In this document: one piece after another, positions 8,314 to 17,271 of the stretch
How positions within the stretch are numbered: position 1 is the first letter of the stretch
How the letters are laid out: every line of letters starts with the position of its first letter
Assembly: GCF_022200785.1 (NCBI RefSeq)
Contig: NZ_CP087585.1
Coordinates: forward strand, 2,418,001 to 2,482,000
Origin: Pedobacter mucosus
Lineage (GTDB): Bacteria; Bacteroidota; Bacteroidia; Sphingobacteriales; Sphingobacteriaceae
Direction: 5' to 3'
DNA length: 64,000 nt
Translations under genes and position numbers: made by a program
Notes under the pieces: generated by a model
Told to the model about the DNA's origin: nothing
The model's database searches: none
The model's input: only the letters and a program-made list of their open reading frames with translations

Positions 8314-9531
8314 TTAATGATTTAAAACAATAGGTTTAGGATTACTAGTGTAAACAGATTTCCCATTTAAAATAGTGTTATTTATGTTAATATGCTGATC
8401 GAAAATTAGGATATCGGCATCTTTACCTTTTTCAATTGATCCTTTTTTATAATCAATACCGATTATTTCTGCTGGTGTTAGCGAGGCCATTCTTACGGCA
8501 TCAATTAAAGGCACATCAGCTAATTCCATCATATTTCGAACCAAGAGATTTGTAGTAGCCACACTACCTGCAAAAGCACTACGATCTGGTAATTTGGCCA
8601 CATTATCTTCTACGATAACTTTAAGACCATCTTTCAGGCTACCTAAAATACTTTCTCCAGGAGGCATACCTGCAGCTCTCATGGCATCGGTTATTAAAGC
8701 AGTTTTGTTGGCGCCTTTTATTTTGTAAACCAGCTTCAGCAACGGTGCTGGTAAATGAACGCCATCAACAATAATTTCAACTGTCATTTGATCAATAAGA
8801 TAAGCCGCTTCTATAACTCCGGCGTAACGAAATGCGTTTCTTCTAGTTACACCTGTCATGCATGAATAAAAATGAGTAGCGTGTGTAAAACCATAATCCA
8901 AAGCTTTTACAATCTCTTCATAAATCGCATTGGTGTGGGCAATTGCAGGCATAATTCCATGCTGCTGCATATATTTTCCAAAAGCCAGAGCACCATTTAA
9001 TTCCGGTGCCGCACTCCATCTTTTTATATCTTTCGAATAAGCTAGAACCTCTTTATATTCTTCTTCATCGGGATTACGAATGTATCTGGGATCTTGAGCG
9101 CCTCGCTGCTCCATAGAAAAATAAGGTCCTTCAATATGTAGTCCGATAAAACTGGCTCCATTGAAGTTTTGCTTGTCTGCGATGGCATATAAATCTAAAG
9201 TTTTAAGCAAATCATCTTTTTCGCAGCTTAAGGTTGTGGGCATCATTGCAGTGGTTCCAAACTTAGCGTGGGTATTTGCTATTCCTAAAAATGCCTCCAG
9301 CGTATTATCCATAAAATCGTGCCCACCACCACCATGAACGTGGATATCTATAAATCCTGGTGATATATATTTGCTTTTCGCATCAATAACCTCCGCATTA
9401 CTAAATTCTATATTTTTATCAGTGATCTCAATTATTTTTCCATTCTCAATGAGTACGCATGCATCCTTTAACAAGCTGTTTGGCCCAATGGCAGTACCAT
9501 TAAAAATTTTAATTCTGTTGCTCGCTTCCAT
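8314..9531 (-). CDS. nagA: N-acetylglucosamine-6-phosphate deacetylase
   Basis: Removes acetate from GlcNAc-6-phosphate in the cytoplasm, the first committed step of amino-sugar breakdown. The 405-aa amidohydrolase shows the family motifs in order: FIDIHVHGGGGHDF (H64, H66), LHIEGPYF with metal ligand E134, AHTNA (H199), THATHFYSCMTG (H220) and the catalytic Asp in ITDAMRAAG (D282). It is separated from the transporter gene by one base and from nagB by 10, so translation of the three is likely coupled. Its substrate requires a GlcNAc kinase, and none is encoded in this locus. Confidence 0.92.
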   Translation of the reverse strand: MEASNRIKIFNGTAIGPNSLLKDACVLIENGKIIEITDKNIEFSNAEVIDAKSKYISPGFIDIHVHGGGGHDFMDNTLEAFLGIANTHAKFGTTAMMPTTLSCEKDDLLKTLDLYAIADKQNFNGASFIGLHIEGPYFSMEQRGAQDPRYIRNPDEEEYKEVLAYSKDIKRWSAAPELNGALAFGKYMQQHGIMPAIAHTNAIYEEIVKALDYGFTHATHFYSCMTGVTRRNAFRYAGVIEAAYLIDQMTVEIIVDGVHLPAPLLKLVYKIKGANKTALITDAMRAAGMPPGESILGSLKDGLKVIVEDNVAKLPDRSAFAGSVATTNLLVRNMMELADVPLIDAVRMASLTPAEIIGIDYKKGSIEKGKDADILIFDQHININNTILNGKSVYTSNPKPIVLNH

Positions 9532-9532
9532 G

Positions 9533-10864
9533 TTAATTCAACTTAGTTAAAGACCATCTTTTCATTTTGAAACCGTACCAAGCATAAAACGTAAGGTATA
9601 GGTAACAAGGCAGCAGTACCCAATATGCTGTTTGCATGTTGTACAAATCGGCAAAATGACCGTAAAATAGAGGCAGAATTGCATTACCACATAAGCCCAT
9701 AATTAATAAAGAAGCACCTGTTTTAATAAATCTTCCTAAGCCATCGAGCGCCAAAGGCCAAATTCCCGCCCAAATCATTGAATTTGCGAAACCAAGCAAC
9801 ACCACAAACCAAATACTCAAATTAGCATTGTGGCCTAAAAAACTTACTTGTAAGTTTGTGTAAATAATAAAAAACGTTAAGACGATACCCAAAACTGTAC
9901 ATACCCGAAGAGCAACGAGCTGACTGATAAATTTAGGTATCAGAGAAATGCCCAAGATATAACCAATAATTGTTGCTGTTAAAGTATACGAAGGAAATAC
10001 CTTCGCTTCTGCAAGCGAAATACCCATTGAATTTGCGTAATTGATGATGGTATCTACCGCAATAACCTGCGAGCCAACGTGAAAAAAAATGGCAAATGCG
10101 CCAAGTACCAAATGTGGAAACTGTAAAATATTCCTTTTACCAGCATTTGTAAGGGCAACATCCTCTGCTTCAATATCGGTATTGATTTCGGGCAAAGGAG
10201 AAAATCGAACCAAAAAACCAAGCAAAGCTAAAACTATTCCTACTACAATATAAGGCTCAATTACCCTTAAAATTAATTGATCTAAAGCAATTCCTTTATC
10301 AATAGCATTCATTGTAATGATTTCGGCAAATAATTGCTTATCATTTTTTCTTAAAATAACTGCAGCTAAAAGCAATGGTGCAATTATGCCTGCAAGCTTG
10401 TTGCAGATTCCCATGATACTAAATCTTTTTGCAGCAGTTTCTTTTGGCCCTAAAATGGTAACATACGGATTTGCGGCAGTTTGCAGAATAGCCAAACCTG
10501 CACCAAGCGTAAACAAGCCTGCTAAAAAAGTAGGATACGATCTAAAATAAGCTGCTGGCACAAAAATAAATGCGCCAACGGACATAATAAAAAAACCGAT
10601 CATCATTCCGTTCTTAAAGCCGCCTTTTTTTAATAAATAGGATGCTGGCAAAGACATCACCAAGTAAGAAATGTAAAATGCAAAGGCAACCAGATAGGCC
10701 TCAAAATTATTGAGTTCGCAAGCAAATTTAAAGTATGGAATAAGTATAGCATTGATCCACGTTACAAAACCAAACACAAAAAATAGCATGGCTATGATTA
10801 TGATGGATTTGGTAGCGTCTGCTTTACTAATAGAAGCTACTTCTACCGCTGTATTTTTCGTCAT
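9533..10864 (-). CDS. FHS-family MFS sugar transporter, likely N-acetylglucosamine permease
   Basis: A 443-aa protein with 12 predicted membrane segments, of the glucose/galactose-fucose (FucP/GluP) branch: FGFVTWINAILIPYFKFACELNNFEAYLVAFAF at the start, then LLKKGGFKNGMMIGF and LGAGLAILQTAANPYVTILG. Proteins of this branch are proton symporters. Its place between GH20 and nagA, 3 bp from the former, points to uptake of GlcNAc, as for NagP of other Bacteroidota and Shewanella. It would take the monosaccharide from the periplasm after GH20 cleavage. Glucose or another hexose is possible but less fitting. Confidence 0.82.
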   Translation of the reverse strand: MTKNTAVEVASISKADATKSIIIIAMLFFVFGFVTWINAILIPYFKFACELNNFEAYLVAFAFYISYLVMSLPASYLLKKGGFKNGMMIGFFIMSVGAFIFVPAAYFRSYPTFLAGLFTLGAGLAILQTAANPYVTILGPKETAAKRFSIMGICNKLAGIIAPLLLAAVILRKNDKQLFAEIITMNAIDKGIALDQLILRVIEPYIVVGIVLALLGFLVRFSPLPEINTDIEAEDVALTNAGKRNILQFPHLVLGAFAIFFHVGSQVIAVDTIINYANSMGISLAEAKVFPSYTLTATIIGYILGISLIPKFISQLVALRVCTVLGIVLTFFIIYTNLQVSFLGHNANLSIWFVVLLGFANSMIWAGIWPLALDGLGRFIKTGASLLIMGLCGNAILPLFYGHFADLYNMQTAYWVLLPCYLYLTFYAWYGFKMKRWSLTKLN

Positions 10865-10867
10865 TGG

Positions 10868-12424
10868 TTAATTATTATGGGCTAATTTCTCTTTCAGTCC
10901 TTTGAACCTGGTGTTTCGCAGATCATTTTCAGTTTGAAGTTCAGATTGGTAAAAAGTGCTTTTATTTAATTCTATAAACCTTTTATCTAAATCATCAGGC
11001 TTTAATTTATTTAAAATTTGAAGGAGTTTTTTCGCTTTTTCATCATCATAATCTAGGTTATTTACTTCACCTTCCACCCAAATGCAGGCCAGGTAAAAAT
11101 CTCTGATATCAGCCATTAAAACATACTGAGCATATTCAGCTTTATTCTTTAATGGCTTCAATTCATGCAATACTTTAGATGCAGCTAATGAACTATCCTG
11201 AAGGGTTTTAACGGAAAGTTTATGTCCGATTACTTGACCTTGATTTACTTCGTAAGGCGTAGTTTTCAACGCTTGCCAAAAAGAGTTGGCCTGTATTTCA
11301 GTAAATCCATAAGTGTCCTGACTATAGTTTTTCACAAAGTCATCAATATTTAAAGGATCCTTAGTTTTGATAGCACTATAATAAGCCTCAATTAACATAT
11401 TAAAGCCCGTTATCGGATACACTCTTCTCACCGCGGGTAAGTCGATAATATCAGTTGCAGATTCAAAAATTGGGGAATAAAGTCCGGAAGTTGACCAGGA
11501 TGTCATCACGATTCCCTTATAACCTAATGCTCTGGCTTGAGGAACAAAGGTTTTAATATTTTCAAAATGTTTGTTCCAAAGCGTTAAATAATAATTATCT
11601 GGCGCACTTCTAATGGAGGGTGCGCCCCAGATTTCAAAACCAGTTTCCATTAATTTACTATGATCACCAAACTTGTTTAATCCCCATCCATAATTCCAAT
11701 CCATAAAAATGGTTTCCTTCGGAAGATCTTTAAGCGCATCAGGATATTTTAAAGCAATATCTGCCCAAACGATTGGTTGTTTGCCCAAGCTAATAACCAA
11801 TTCACAAAGCATTTTGACGTAATCACCGTATAGCTTTCCTTTGCCCACCAAGGCAATCTTTTTCTTTGAAGCCTCAGAACGACCTAATAAATAGGTTTCA
11901 TCTCCGCCAATGTGGAAATATTTCGAAGTATGTAAGGAAATCATATCCTTATACAAATCACTAAAAAGCGCCCTGCATGAATCTTCTTTTAGTGGATTTA
12001 CCTGAGAGTGTTCTTTAGGATCTTCACGAAGGTTTTTATATCTATAATTTTTAAGGATGTATTCTACGTGACCAAAACTTTGCTGCATTGGAATTACATC
12101 AATATTTAACGAACTACAATAGTTCACAAATGATTTTACTTCCTCGCGACTATAAGCATATTTACTCGAAATAACCTTGTGCTTCTCGTAGGGATAAGTG
12201 GCCTCCCACTCCATAATAATGGTATTAATGCCATTTTTACTCAACTTTAAAGCAAAGTTTTTCAGCTCAGGCATTTTCATTATTTGCACCCTTAAATCTA
12301 TATGAAAACCCCTAACTTTAAACTCATTTAATGTGCTTGATTGCGCTTTTGTATCACTAAAAGTCATTGATAACACTAAAATAAATAAGTATGCTAGCTT
12401 AATGCTAATGTTTCTTACTATCAT
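10868..12424 (-). CDS. GH20 beta-N-acetylhexosaminidase
   Basis: A 518-aa exported protein with a signal peptide (residues 1-28, ending TKAQ). The catalytic pair is D175-E176 in FHIGGDET, the hallmark of GH20, where the Glu is the acid and the Asp helps the substrate acetamido group attack. The sequence enters the barrel almost at once (VRGFHIDLRV), so the usual N-terminal GH20b domain is missing. It is a divergent, lean member with an all-helical-looking C-terminal 150 residues. The ATG overlaps the stop of the upstream GH18 gene (ATGA at 12421-12424), so the two are translationally coupled. It probably releases terminal GlcNAc from oligosaccharides in the periplasm. Confidence 0.8.
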   Translation of the reverse strand: MIVRNISIKLAYLFILVLSMTFSDTKAQSSTLNEFKVRGFHIDLRVQIMKMPELKNFALKLSKNGINTIIMEWEATYPYEKHKVISSKYAYSREEVKSFVNYCSSLNIDVIPMQQSFGHVEYILKNYRYKNLREDPKEHSQVNPLKEDSCRALFSDLYKDMISLHTSKYFHIGGDETYLLGRSEASKKKIALVGKGKLYGDYVKMLCELVISLGKQPIVWADIALKYPDALKDLPKETIFMDWNYGWGLNKFGDHSKLMETGFEIWGAPSIRSAPDNYYLTLWNKHFENIKTFVPQARALGYKGIVMTSWSTSGLYSPIFESATDIIDLPAVRRVYPITGFNMLIEAYYSAIKTKDPLNIDDFVKNYSQDTYGFTEIQANSFWQALKTTPYEVNQGQVIGHKLSVKTLQDSSLAASKVLHELKPLKNKAEYAQYVLMADIRDFYLACIWVEGEVNNLDYDDEKAKKLLQILNKLKPDDLDKRFIELNKSTFYQSELQTENDLRNTRFKGLKEKLAHNN

Positions 12425-13380
12425 AATTTAGGTGTGGATGAATTATTAATTTTAGATTTATTTTCTCGTATTTCATCATCAATGGCCTTTAACAATGAAG
12501 CTTTACCACTTGCATCCTGTAGAATTTGCCAAACCATAATCCCACTGCATTCTGCAAGTGCATAAGCTGTTCTTTCCATTGTTTTCCTGATGCCGCTGTA
12601 ATTAATAACTAATCCATCTTCAGCTCGCACCAGTGAATCCTTAAGTTCTGCTCCTGGATATTTGACCAACAGGTCCTTATATTTAATGGTCACGAAAGTG
12701 TTGGCAGTATCATAACGGGCATAAAAAGCAGTACCCAAAACCAATTTTTCTTTGGGCAGTTTGCGTTCAACTTTCCAATAGCTAAGTCGTTCTTTGGCAT
12801 AATCAAACGATGCATGTAGTTTTGCTGATGCGCCGTAAGCCATAATGTTTACGAAATCGTAGGCTGCAAGACTGGCGTCAGAAATTTTTCCCCTAGTCCA
12901 CCAACCTACAGCTCCACTTAGCAGTTTGCCTTTAGGTTTTAGCTTCGCTGATAAGCCAAGAACAAAGGCTTCATAGTTTTCATCAATATTTGTTCCTTCT
13001 AAATCCACATCAATTCCATCAACTTTATACTGATCAACAAGAGCAATAACCTTATCAATAAATGGATTTATATTATCGGGCTTTAATAGCCTATGATATT
13101 GTGCCTGATCAGAACCCCCCGCTAAAGCGAGCAAAACTTTAACCTTATTTTTATGTGCTTTTGCAACGATTAAATCCAACCCTTTACCTTTTGCAGGCGA
13201 AAAATTCCCTGCTGTGTCCGGATTAAAAAATGCAATATTGATATGTGTAACTTTCGAAAAATCAAATGCATTTACCTGCTGATCTAAAGGTGTAGTATTT
13301 GGTAGATAGACTACCACTTTAAACTGTGCATTTATATTTGAATAAATACAAATTAAAAAGGCAGTGATTAAGATTCTCAT
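12421..13380 (-). CDS. GH18 endo-acting glycosidase, second copy
   Basis: A 319-aa protein with a signal peptide (cleavage near NINAQ-F). The GH18 active-site line is DGIDVDLE (121-128), with E128 as acid and D124/D126 in the DxxDxDxE motif. SxGG-like strand 3 is seen as LLALAGGS. The family cuts chitin or the chitobiose core of N-glycans with retention of configuration. The protein is short, one barrel without a carbohydrate-binding module, which fits both small chitinases and endo-beta-N-acetylglucosaminidases. It is clearly related to the neighbouring GH18 and lies 6 bp after it, so the two are a tandem duplicate that has diverged. Confidence 0.85.
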   Translation of the reverse strand: MRILITAFLICIYSNINAQFKVVVYLPNTTPLDQQVNAFDFSKVTHINIAFFNPDTAGNFSPAKGKGLDLIVAKAHKNKVKVLLALAGGSDQAQYHRLLKPDNINPFIDKVIALVDQYKVDGIDVDLEGTNIDENYEAFVLGLSAKLKPKGKLLSGAVGWWTRGKISDASLAAYDFVNIMAYGASAKLHASFDYAKERLSYWKVERKLPKEKLVLGTAFYARYDTANTFVTIKYKDLLVKYPGAELKDSLVRAEDGLVINYSGIRKTMERTAYALAECSGIMVWQILQDASGKASLLKAIDDEIRENKSKINNSSTPKL

Positions 13381-13386
13381 ATTAGC

Positions 13387-14385
13387 TTATTTGATTCGCT
13401 TTTCGGCTTGTTTAACGGTATCATTTATCACTTTTAATAAAGAATTTTCATCGAAACTATCATGCATTAGCTGCCAAATCATAATGCCGCCAGCTTCTTT
13501 CAAAGCCAGCTCTGTTTTTACTTTTATTGTTGCTTTACCGTTGTAATAAATGGTTCCGCCTTCATTTGGTAAAACAACTTCATCAACGTTTATCGAATCA
13601 GGAAACTTCTTAATGATCGTATCCCAAGACATTTCTTTGTAAGTTCGATCGGCAAGTGGCAACGATCCAAAACCGTAGCCATAAAATGGAACCCCTAAAA
13701 CCACCTTGCTTGCTGGTAAATTTGCCGGTCCCCGCTCTTTTGTCCAATAATTTAAATGATCGGTTGCATAAGAAATTGGCGCATGCTGACCTGGGTTCGT
13801 TGGTCGCCATGGTCCCGTTTTATCATAAGCCATTGCATTGATAAAATCAAATTGCTGTAGCGCTTTATCTGTAATTTTATTTCTTGTAGGATATGCTAAA
13901 GCTGCAGTTAATAGTTTTTTGCTTTTTAAAAGTGGCTGCTTAAGTTCTACCACAAATTTTTCATAATTATCATCAATATCATCACCTTCAATGTCTACAT
14001 CAATGCCATCAAGTTTATATCTTTTAACAAATGATAGAAAATTTCGAACAACTTTTGCTCTGTTATCATCAGCTAATAATTTAGCATAATAAGCTTGTCT
14101 ACTTCCACCACCGCAAGACATTAAAACTTTTACATTGGCTTTGTGAGCGAGTAAAATTACACTATCCAATTCTGGAAAATCTTTGAAATTTCCAGTGGTA
14201 TCTGGATTGATAAAAGCAATATTTAGGTGCGTTATCTTTGAAAGATCTATTTTCTTTAAATCGCTTACTACGCTAGCTTTAGACCGAATATAGCCAACTA
14301 CCTTAAATTGTGCACTAGCTAAAATTGGGATTAGAAAAGCAATAACCGATATAATTTTTCTTAATGCCTTTTGATAAATCTTCAT
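13387..14385 (-). CDS. GH18 endo-acting glycosidase, first copy
   Basis: A 332-aa GH18 barrel with a signal peptide (cleavage near ILASAQ). The catalytic motif is LDGIDVDIE (residues 125-133, acid E133), strand 3 reads KVLMSCGGGS, and the C-terminal barrel Trp lies in GGIMIWQLMHD. It shares layout and many residues with the next gene (FKVVxY start, ITHLNIAFINPDT, the DGIDVD line, the IMxWQ end). Two unequal copies side by side suggest different chain positions or linkages are cut. The surface or periplasmic site depends on further signals that I cannot see; there is no lipobox Cys. Confidence 0.85.
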   Translation of the reverse strand: MKIYQKALRKIISVIAFLIPILASAQFKVVGYIRSKASVVSDLKKIDLSKITHLNIAFINPDTTGNFKDFPELDSVILLAHKANVKVLMSCGGGSRQAYYAKLLADDNRAKVVRNFLSFVKRYKLDGIDVDIEGDDIDDNYEKFVVELKQPLLKSKKLLTAALAYPTRNKITDKALQQFDFINAMAYDKTGPWRPTNPGQHAPISYATDHLNYWTKERGPANLPASKVVLGVPFYGYGFGSLPLADRTYKEMSWDTIIKKFPDSINVDEVVLPNEGGTIYYNGKATIKVKTELALKEAGGIMIWQLMHDSFDENSLLKVINDTVKQAEKRIK

Positions 14386-14407
14386 ATGCTTTTAATTATT
14401 AAAGTGA

Positions 14408-15346
14408 TTATGGCGTAACTGTGATTACCATTTCCTTAAGCGCCTTATTATTACTATTGGCAGTTGTATTTGATGCCACAAAAGTTACGGTATAAGTACC
14501 TGCAACGTCATATGAAAATGAGTAATTTGAAATTGGCAAATCCACATATTGCTTTATCGAAGTACCATAATCTACACCAAGATCGATATCATCAACCTGA
14601 AATTTTTTCGATATTCCCCACTCTTCATATTCCTGCCTGTAATAAGGTGAGGTAGAAGCTGGCGCACCAAAAAGCATGATAGAAGCGGAAACAACACTTC
14701 CGGTAGTAGCCAACGGGTTCTTTTTTATCTGTTTCCAAGCCATCGTAGTATAAGTTGCTAAAGACATGCTGTTTCCAAAAAGGGTAACGCCCCTTAAAAC
14801 ATGCGCTCTAGTTCTCCAATTAGCACTAGGTACCGTTCCAGTTGGTACCGCCGGCGCAACATATTTGTAGGCAATATAAAAAGGTTTCCCTTTTTCGGTA
14901 AGTGAAAAAATTTCTTGCGTTGTAGAATTTGCCCATCCCGTATCAAAAACGGCAGGTGCACCAAAAGTAAACCGACTTGTCATATCTACCCAAGTTGCTT
15001 TAGATAGGTTTTCATAATCATATATACCGTTGAAGTCATTAGATATCATCACTTTAGGAATTGCAGCATTGGCGGTTGGTGCATTATGAGTTTCAAAAGA
15101 AAGATACAATTCCTTCAATGCATCCACACGCTTATTATCCTTATAAGCATAGGAATTGCCTACTTTTCCAGAATAAAAAGAAATTTGGAAGGCATCCCCA
15201 CCGGCAATCCGAAAATCTATTTTTTCTCCCACTTTATAGGTTGTCTTCGCTGTCGTAACATCGAACATCAGCGCAGGAGCATCGGCAAATTTCTTACATG
15301 ATATGGAAATTGACGCGATGAGTATAATAAATAATATTTTTTTCAT
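14408..15346 (-). CDS. DUF5017-type surface lipoprotein
   Basis: A 312-aa lipoprotein: MKKILFIILIASISISC gives a lipobox cysteine at residue 17. The mature part begins KKFADAPALMFDVTTAKTTYKVGEKIDFRIAGGDAFQISFYSG, which fits the DUF5017 family, often encoded just after SusD. The C-terminus (DVAGTYTVTFVASNTTA) reads like an Ig/PKD-type strand set. By position it is probably the surface glycan-binding protein of the locus, like SusE or SusF, but no binding residues can be identified from the sequence alone. It lies 47 bp after susD and 22 bp before the first GH18 gene. Confidence 0.75.
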   Translation of the reverse strand: MKKILFIILIASISISCKKFADAPALMFDVTTAKTTYKVGEKIDFRIAGGDAFQISFYSGKVGNSYAYKDNKRVDALKELYLSFETHNAPTANAAIPKVMISNDFNGIYDYENLSKATWVDMTSRFTFGAPAVFDTGWANSTTQEIFSLTEKGKPFYIAYKYVAPAVPTGTVPSANWRTRAHVLRGVTLFGNSMSLATYTTMAWKQIKKNPLATTGSVVSASIMLFGAPASTSPYYRQEYEEWGISKKFQVDDIDLGVDYGTSIKQYVDLPISNYSFSYDVAGTYTVTFVASNTTANSNNKALKEMVITVTP

Positions 15347-15393
15347 ATTATGATTTTAAAAAAGTTGAGGCTTATTTTTATTCATGCTAACCA

Positions 15394-17262
15394 TTAAAAA
15401 CCAGGGTTTTGTGGTCTCAAACCTAAATTTAGTGACATTTCAGTTGGCGAAAATGGCCACAGCAAATCTCTTGTCGTGGCGTTTCGAAAAGCAAGTGCCC
15501 TTACCTGTAAATTTGCCGGTGCAGCAGGGATTGGTGCGTTTCCTAGCGTCATATCGGCCTCAATTCTTTTCATATTAATTAAGAATTTACCCCAACGGAT
15601 CAAATCTGCTTTTCTTAAACATTCAAAACTCAACTCTCTAGATCGCTCATCTTCAATTACTTGCTGAAAAGCTTCTGGAGATCCGGTTTGTGATGCGCTG
15701 AGTTCGTAAACACTTGTTGCCCGTTTACTGATTAATGCCGTTGCAATTGCGCCAGCACCTCCTCCGCCAGTAAATGTAATTGTAGGAGTTACACTATAAC
15801 CCGTTCCTTCTGTCAACATTTTTACCCTGATAACTTTACCTGCGGATATAAAAGCTTTCGCTGTTGCACCACTGCCAGTACCGGTAAAAGTAACCACTGG
15901 TGCAGATGTGTAATTAGTTGTTCCACCATTTGTAACCTGAACCATTCGTACCGATTCTCCTGTTAAATCTTTACCGTATGCTCTCCTTCTAACTCGATTT
16001 ACAGCTTCAATTGCCGCAGCTGTTGGACCTCCGCTAACTTTATTATCCGCCTCGGCAAACATTAATAATACATCAGAAAATCTTAACAGCGGGAAATTAA
16101 TTGGTCCCCAGTTGTTTGTTTTAGGACTTACCAATTCCAATTCTCTTCGCCATTTACCACTTGTTCTTTGATAAACCTGATCCACTGTAAATGCAGTTTC
16201 AATTACTGGTGTACCAGCAGTTGTGTATGGTGCTATCGACCAATCTCTACGTTCATCCGTAGAAAGCAAAGTTGTAGGATTATCAAAAAGATACCATAAA
16301 CGTGCAGTAGCAACCAAATAACCGTAACTAAAGCCATAATTTGAATCCGTTCCAGAATAAACAATTCCATTGTTACTGCCTACTCTACCTGTTTCCTGAA
16401 AACCATCGGTCGAGTTTCCTTGAAATTCAGCTTCCCAGATGGATTCGCCAATGTCATATCGATCCTGGCAATAATTAATAAAAACATTTTGGTAAGATGG
16501 ATTTAAAGTGTGCTGAAAACCGTCCTTCGGATCTGGCATCATTACTTTTAGTGCCCAATCTCTCGCATCTTTATATTTACTTACATCGTTTACAGGAGCA
16601 CCGGCCATTTGCAAACAAACTCTTGCTAAAATTCCTCTTACGGCAGATTTGTTTATTCGACCACCAAACCCTATTTCCCTGGCTGTTTTAACCAAAGATT
16701 CGGCTTCGGTCATATCTGCAATTATTTGTGCATAAACATCTTTAGCAGGTGTTCTTACTGCATAATTTTCATTGGCTGATTTAACAGTTTTTGTCATTAA
16801 TGGAATATCTCCCCAATATAAAACCAGCATAAAATGATAATAAGCCCTTAAAAAAAGCGCTTCACCTTTTACCGCATTTCTATTCTCTTCAGTCATGGTA
16901 GCCTTATTAAGGTTTTCTAAAAGTGCGTTTGCACGATTGATCCCATCATACCAGAAGGTGAAATTATTGGCAATATTTACATCACTCGCCGAAACATTAT
17001 AAACAGCAACGCCTTCTACCGCCGTATTGTTAAAATAGGCTTCATCTGCATCTAAGCCCATACGGCCTAACATTTGGTCGCCATAAGTTTGAGAACGGGA
17101 TAACCGATCGTAAACCCCAGCAAGCGCCGACATAATCTGCTTTTCCGTTCCATAAAACGTATCAGGCGTGTTATTAGAAAGTGGTGTAGTTTCTAGAAAT
17201 TTCTTACATGAGCTCGAAAGCACCGCTACGGCAACCAACAAGCATATAAATTTGTATTTCAT
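15394..17262 (-). CDS. SusD/RagB-family glycan-binding lipoprotein with an internal beta-repeat insertion
   Basis: Partner of the adjacent SusC; it caps the outer-membrane channel and binds glycan. The lipobox is VAVLSSSC, and the mature part KKFLETTPLSNNTPDTFYGTEKQIMSALAGVYDRLS is the normal SusD start. The C-terminal SusD region is present (FQQVIEDERSRELSFECLRKADLIRWG; end LRPQNPGF). At 622 aa it is longer than most. Residues about 437-509 hold two related units, one around SAPVVTFTGTGSGATAKAFIS and one around GYSVTPTITFTGGGGAGAIATALIS. This looks like an inserted pair of beta-hairpin repeats in the middle of the helical fold. It lies 9 bp after susC, the usual spacing. Confidence 0.9.
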   Translation of the reverse strand: MKYKFICLLVAVAVLSSSCKKFLETTPLSNNTPDTFYGTEKQIMSALAGVYDRLSRSQTYGDQMLGRMGLDADEAYFNNTAVEGVAVYNVSASDVNIANNFTFWYDGINRANALLENLNKATMTEENRNAVKGEALFLRAYYHFMLVLYWGDIPLMTKTVKSANENYAVRTPAKDVYAQIIADMTEAESLVKTAREIGFGGRINKSAVRGILARVCLQMAGAPVNDVSKYKDARDWALKVMMPDPKDGFQHTLNPSYQNVFINYCQDRYDIGESIWEAEFQGNSTDGFQETGRVGSNNGIVYSGTDSNYGFSYGYLVATARLWYLFDNPTTLLSTDERRDWSIAPYTTAGTPVIETAFTVDQVYQRTSGKWRRELELVSPKTNNWGPINFPLLRFSDVLLMFAEADNKVSGGPTAAAIEAVNRVRRRAYGKDLTGESVRMVQVTNGGTTNYTSAPVVTFTGTGSGATAKAFISAGKVIRVKMLTEGTGYSVTPTITFTGGGGAGAIATALISKRATSVYELSASQTGSPEAFQQVIEDERSRELSFECLRKADLIRWGKFLINMKRIEADMTLGNAPIPAAPANLQVRALAFRNATTRDLLWPFSPTEMSLNLGLRPQNPGF

Positions 17263-17271
17263 ATTAAAAAA

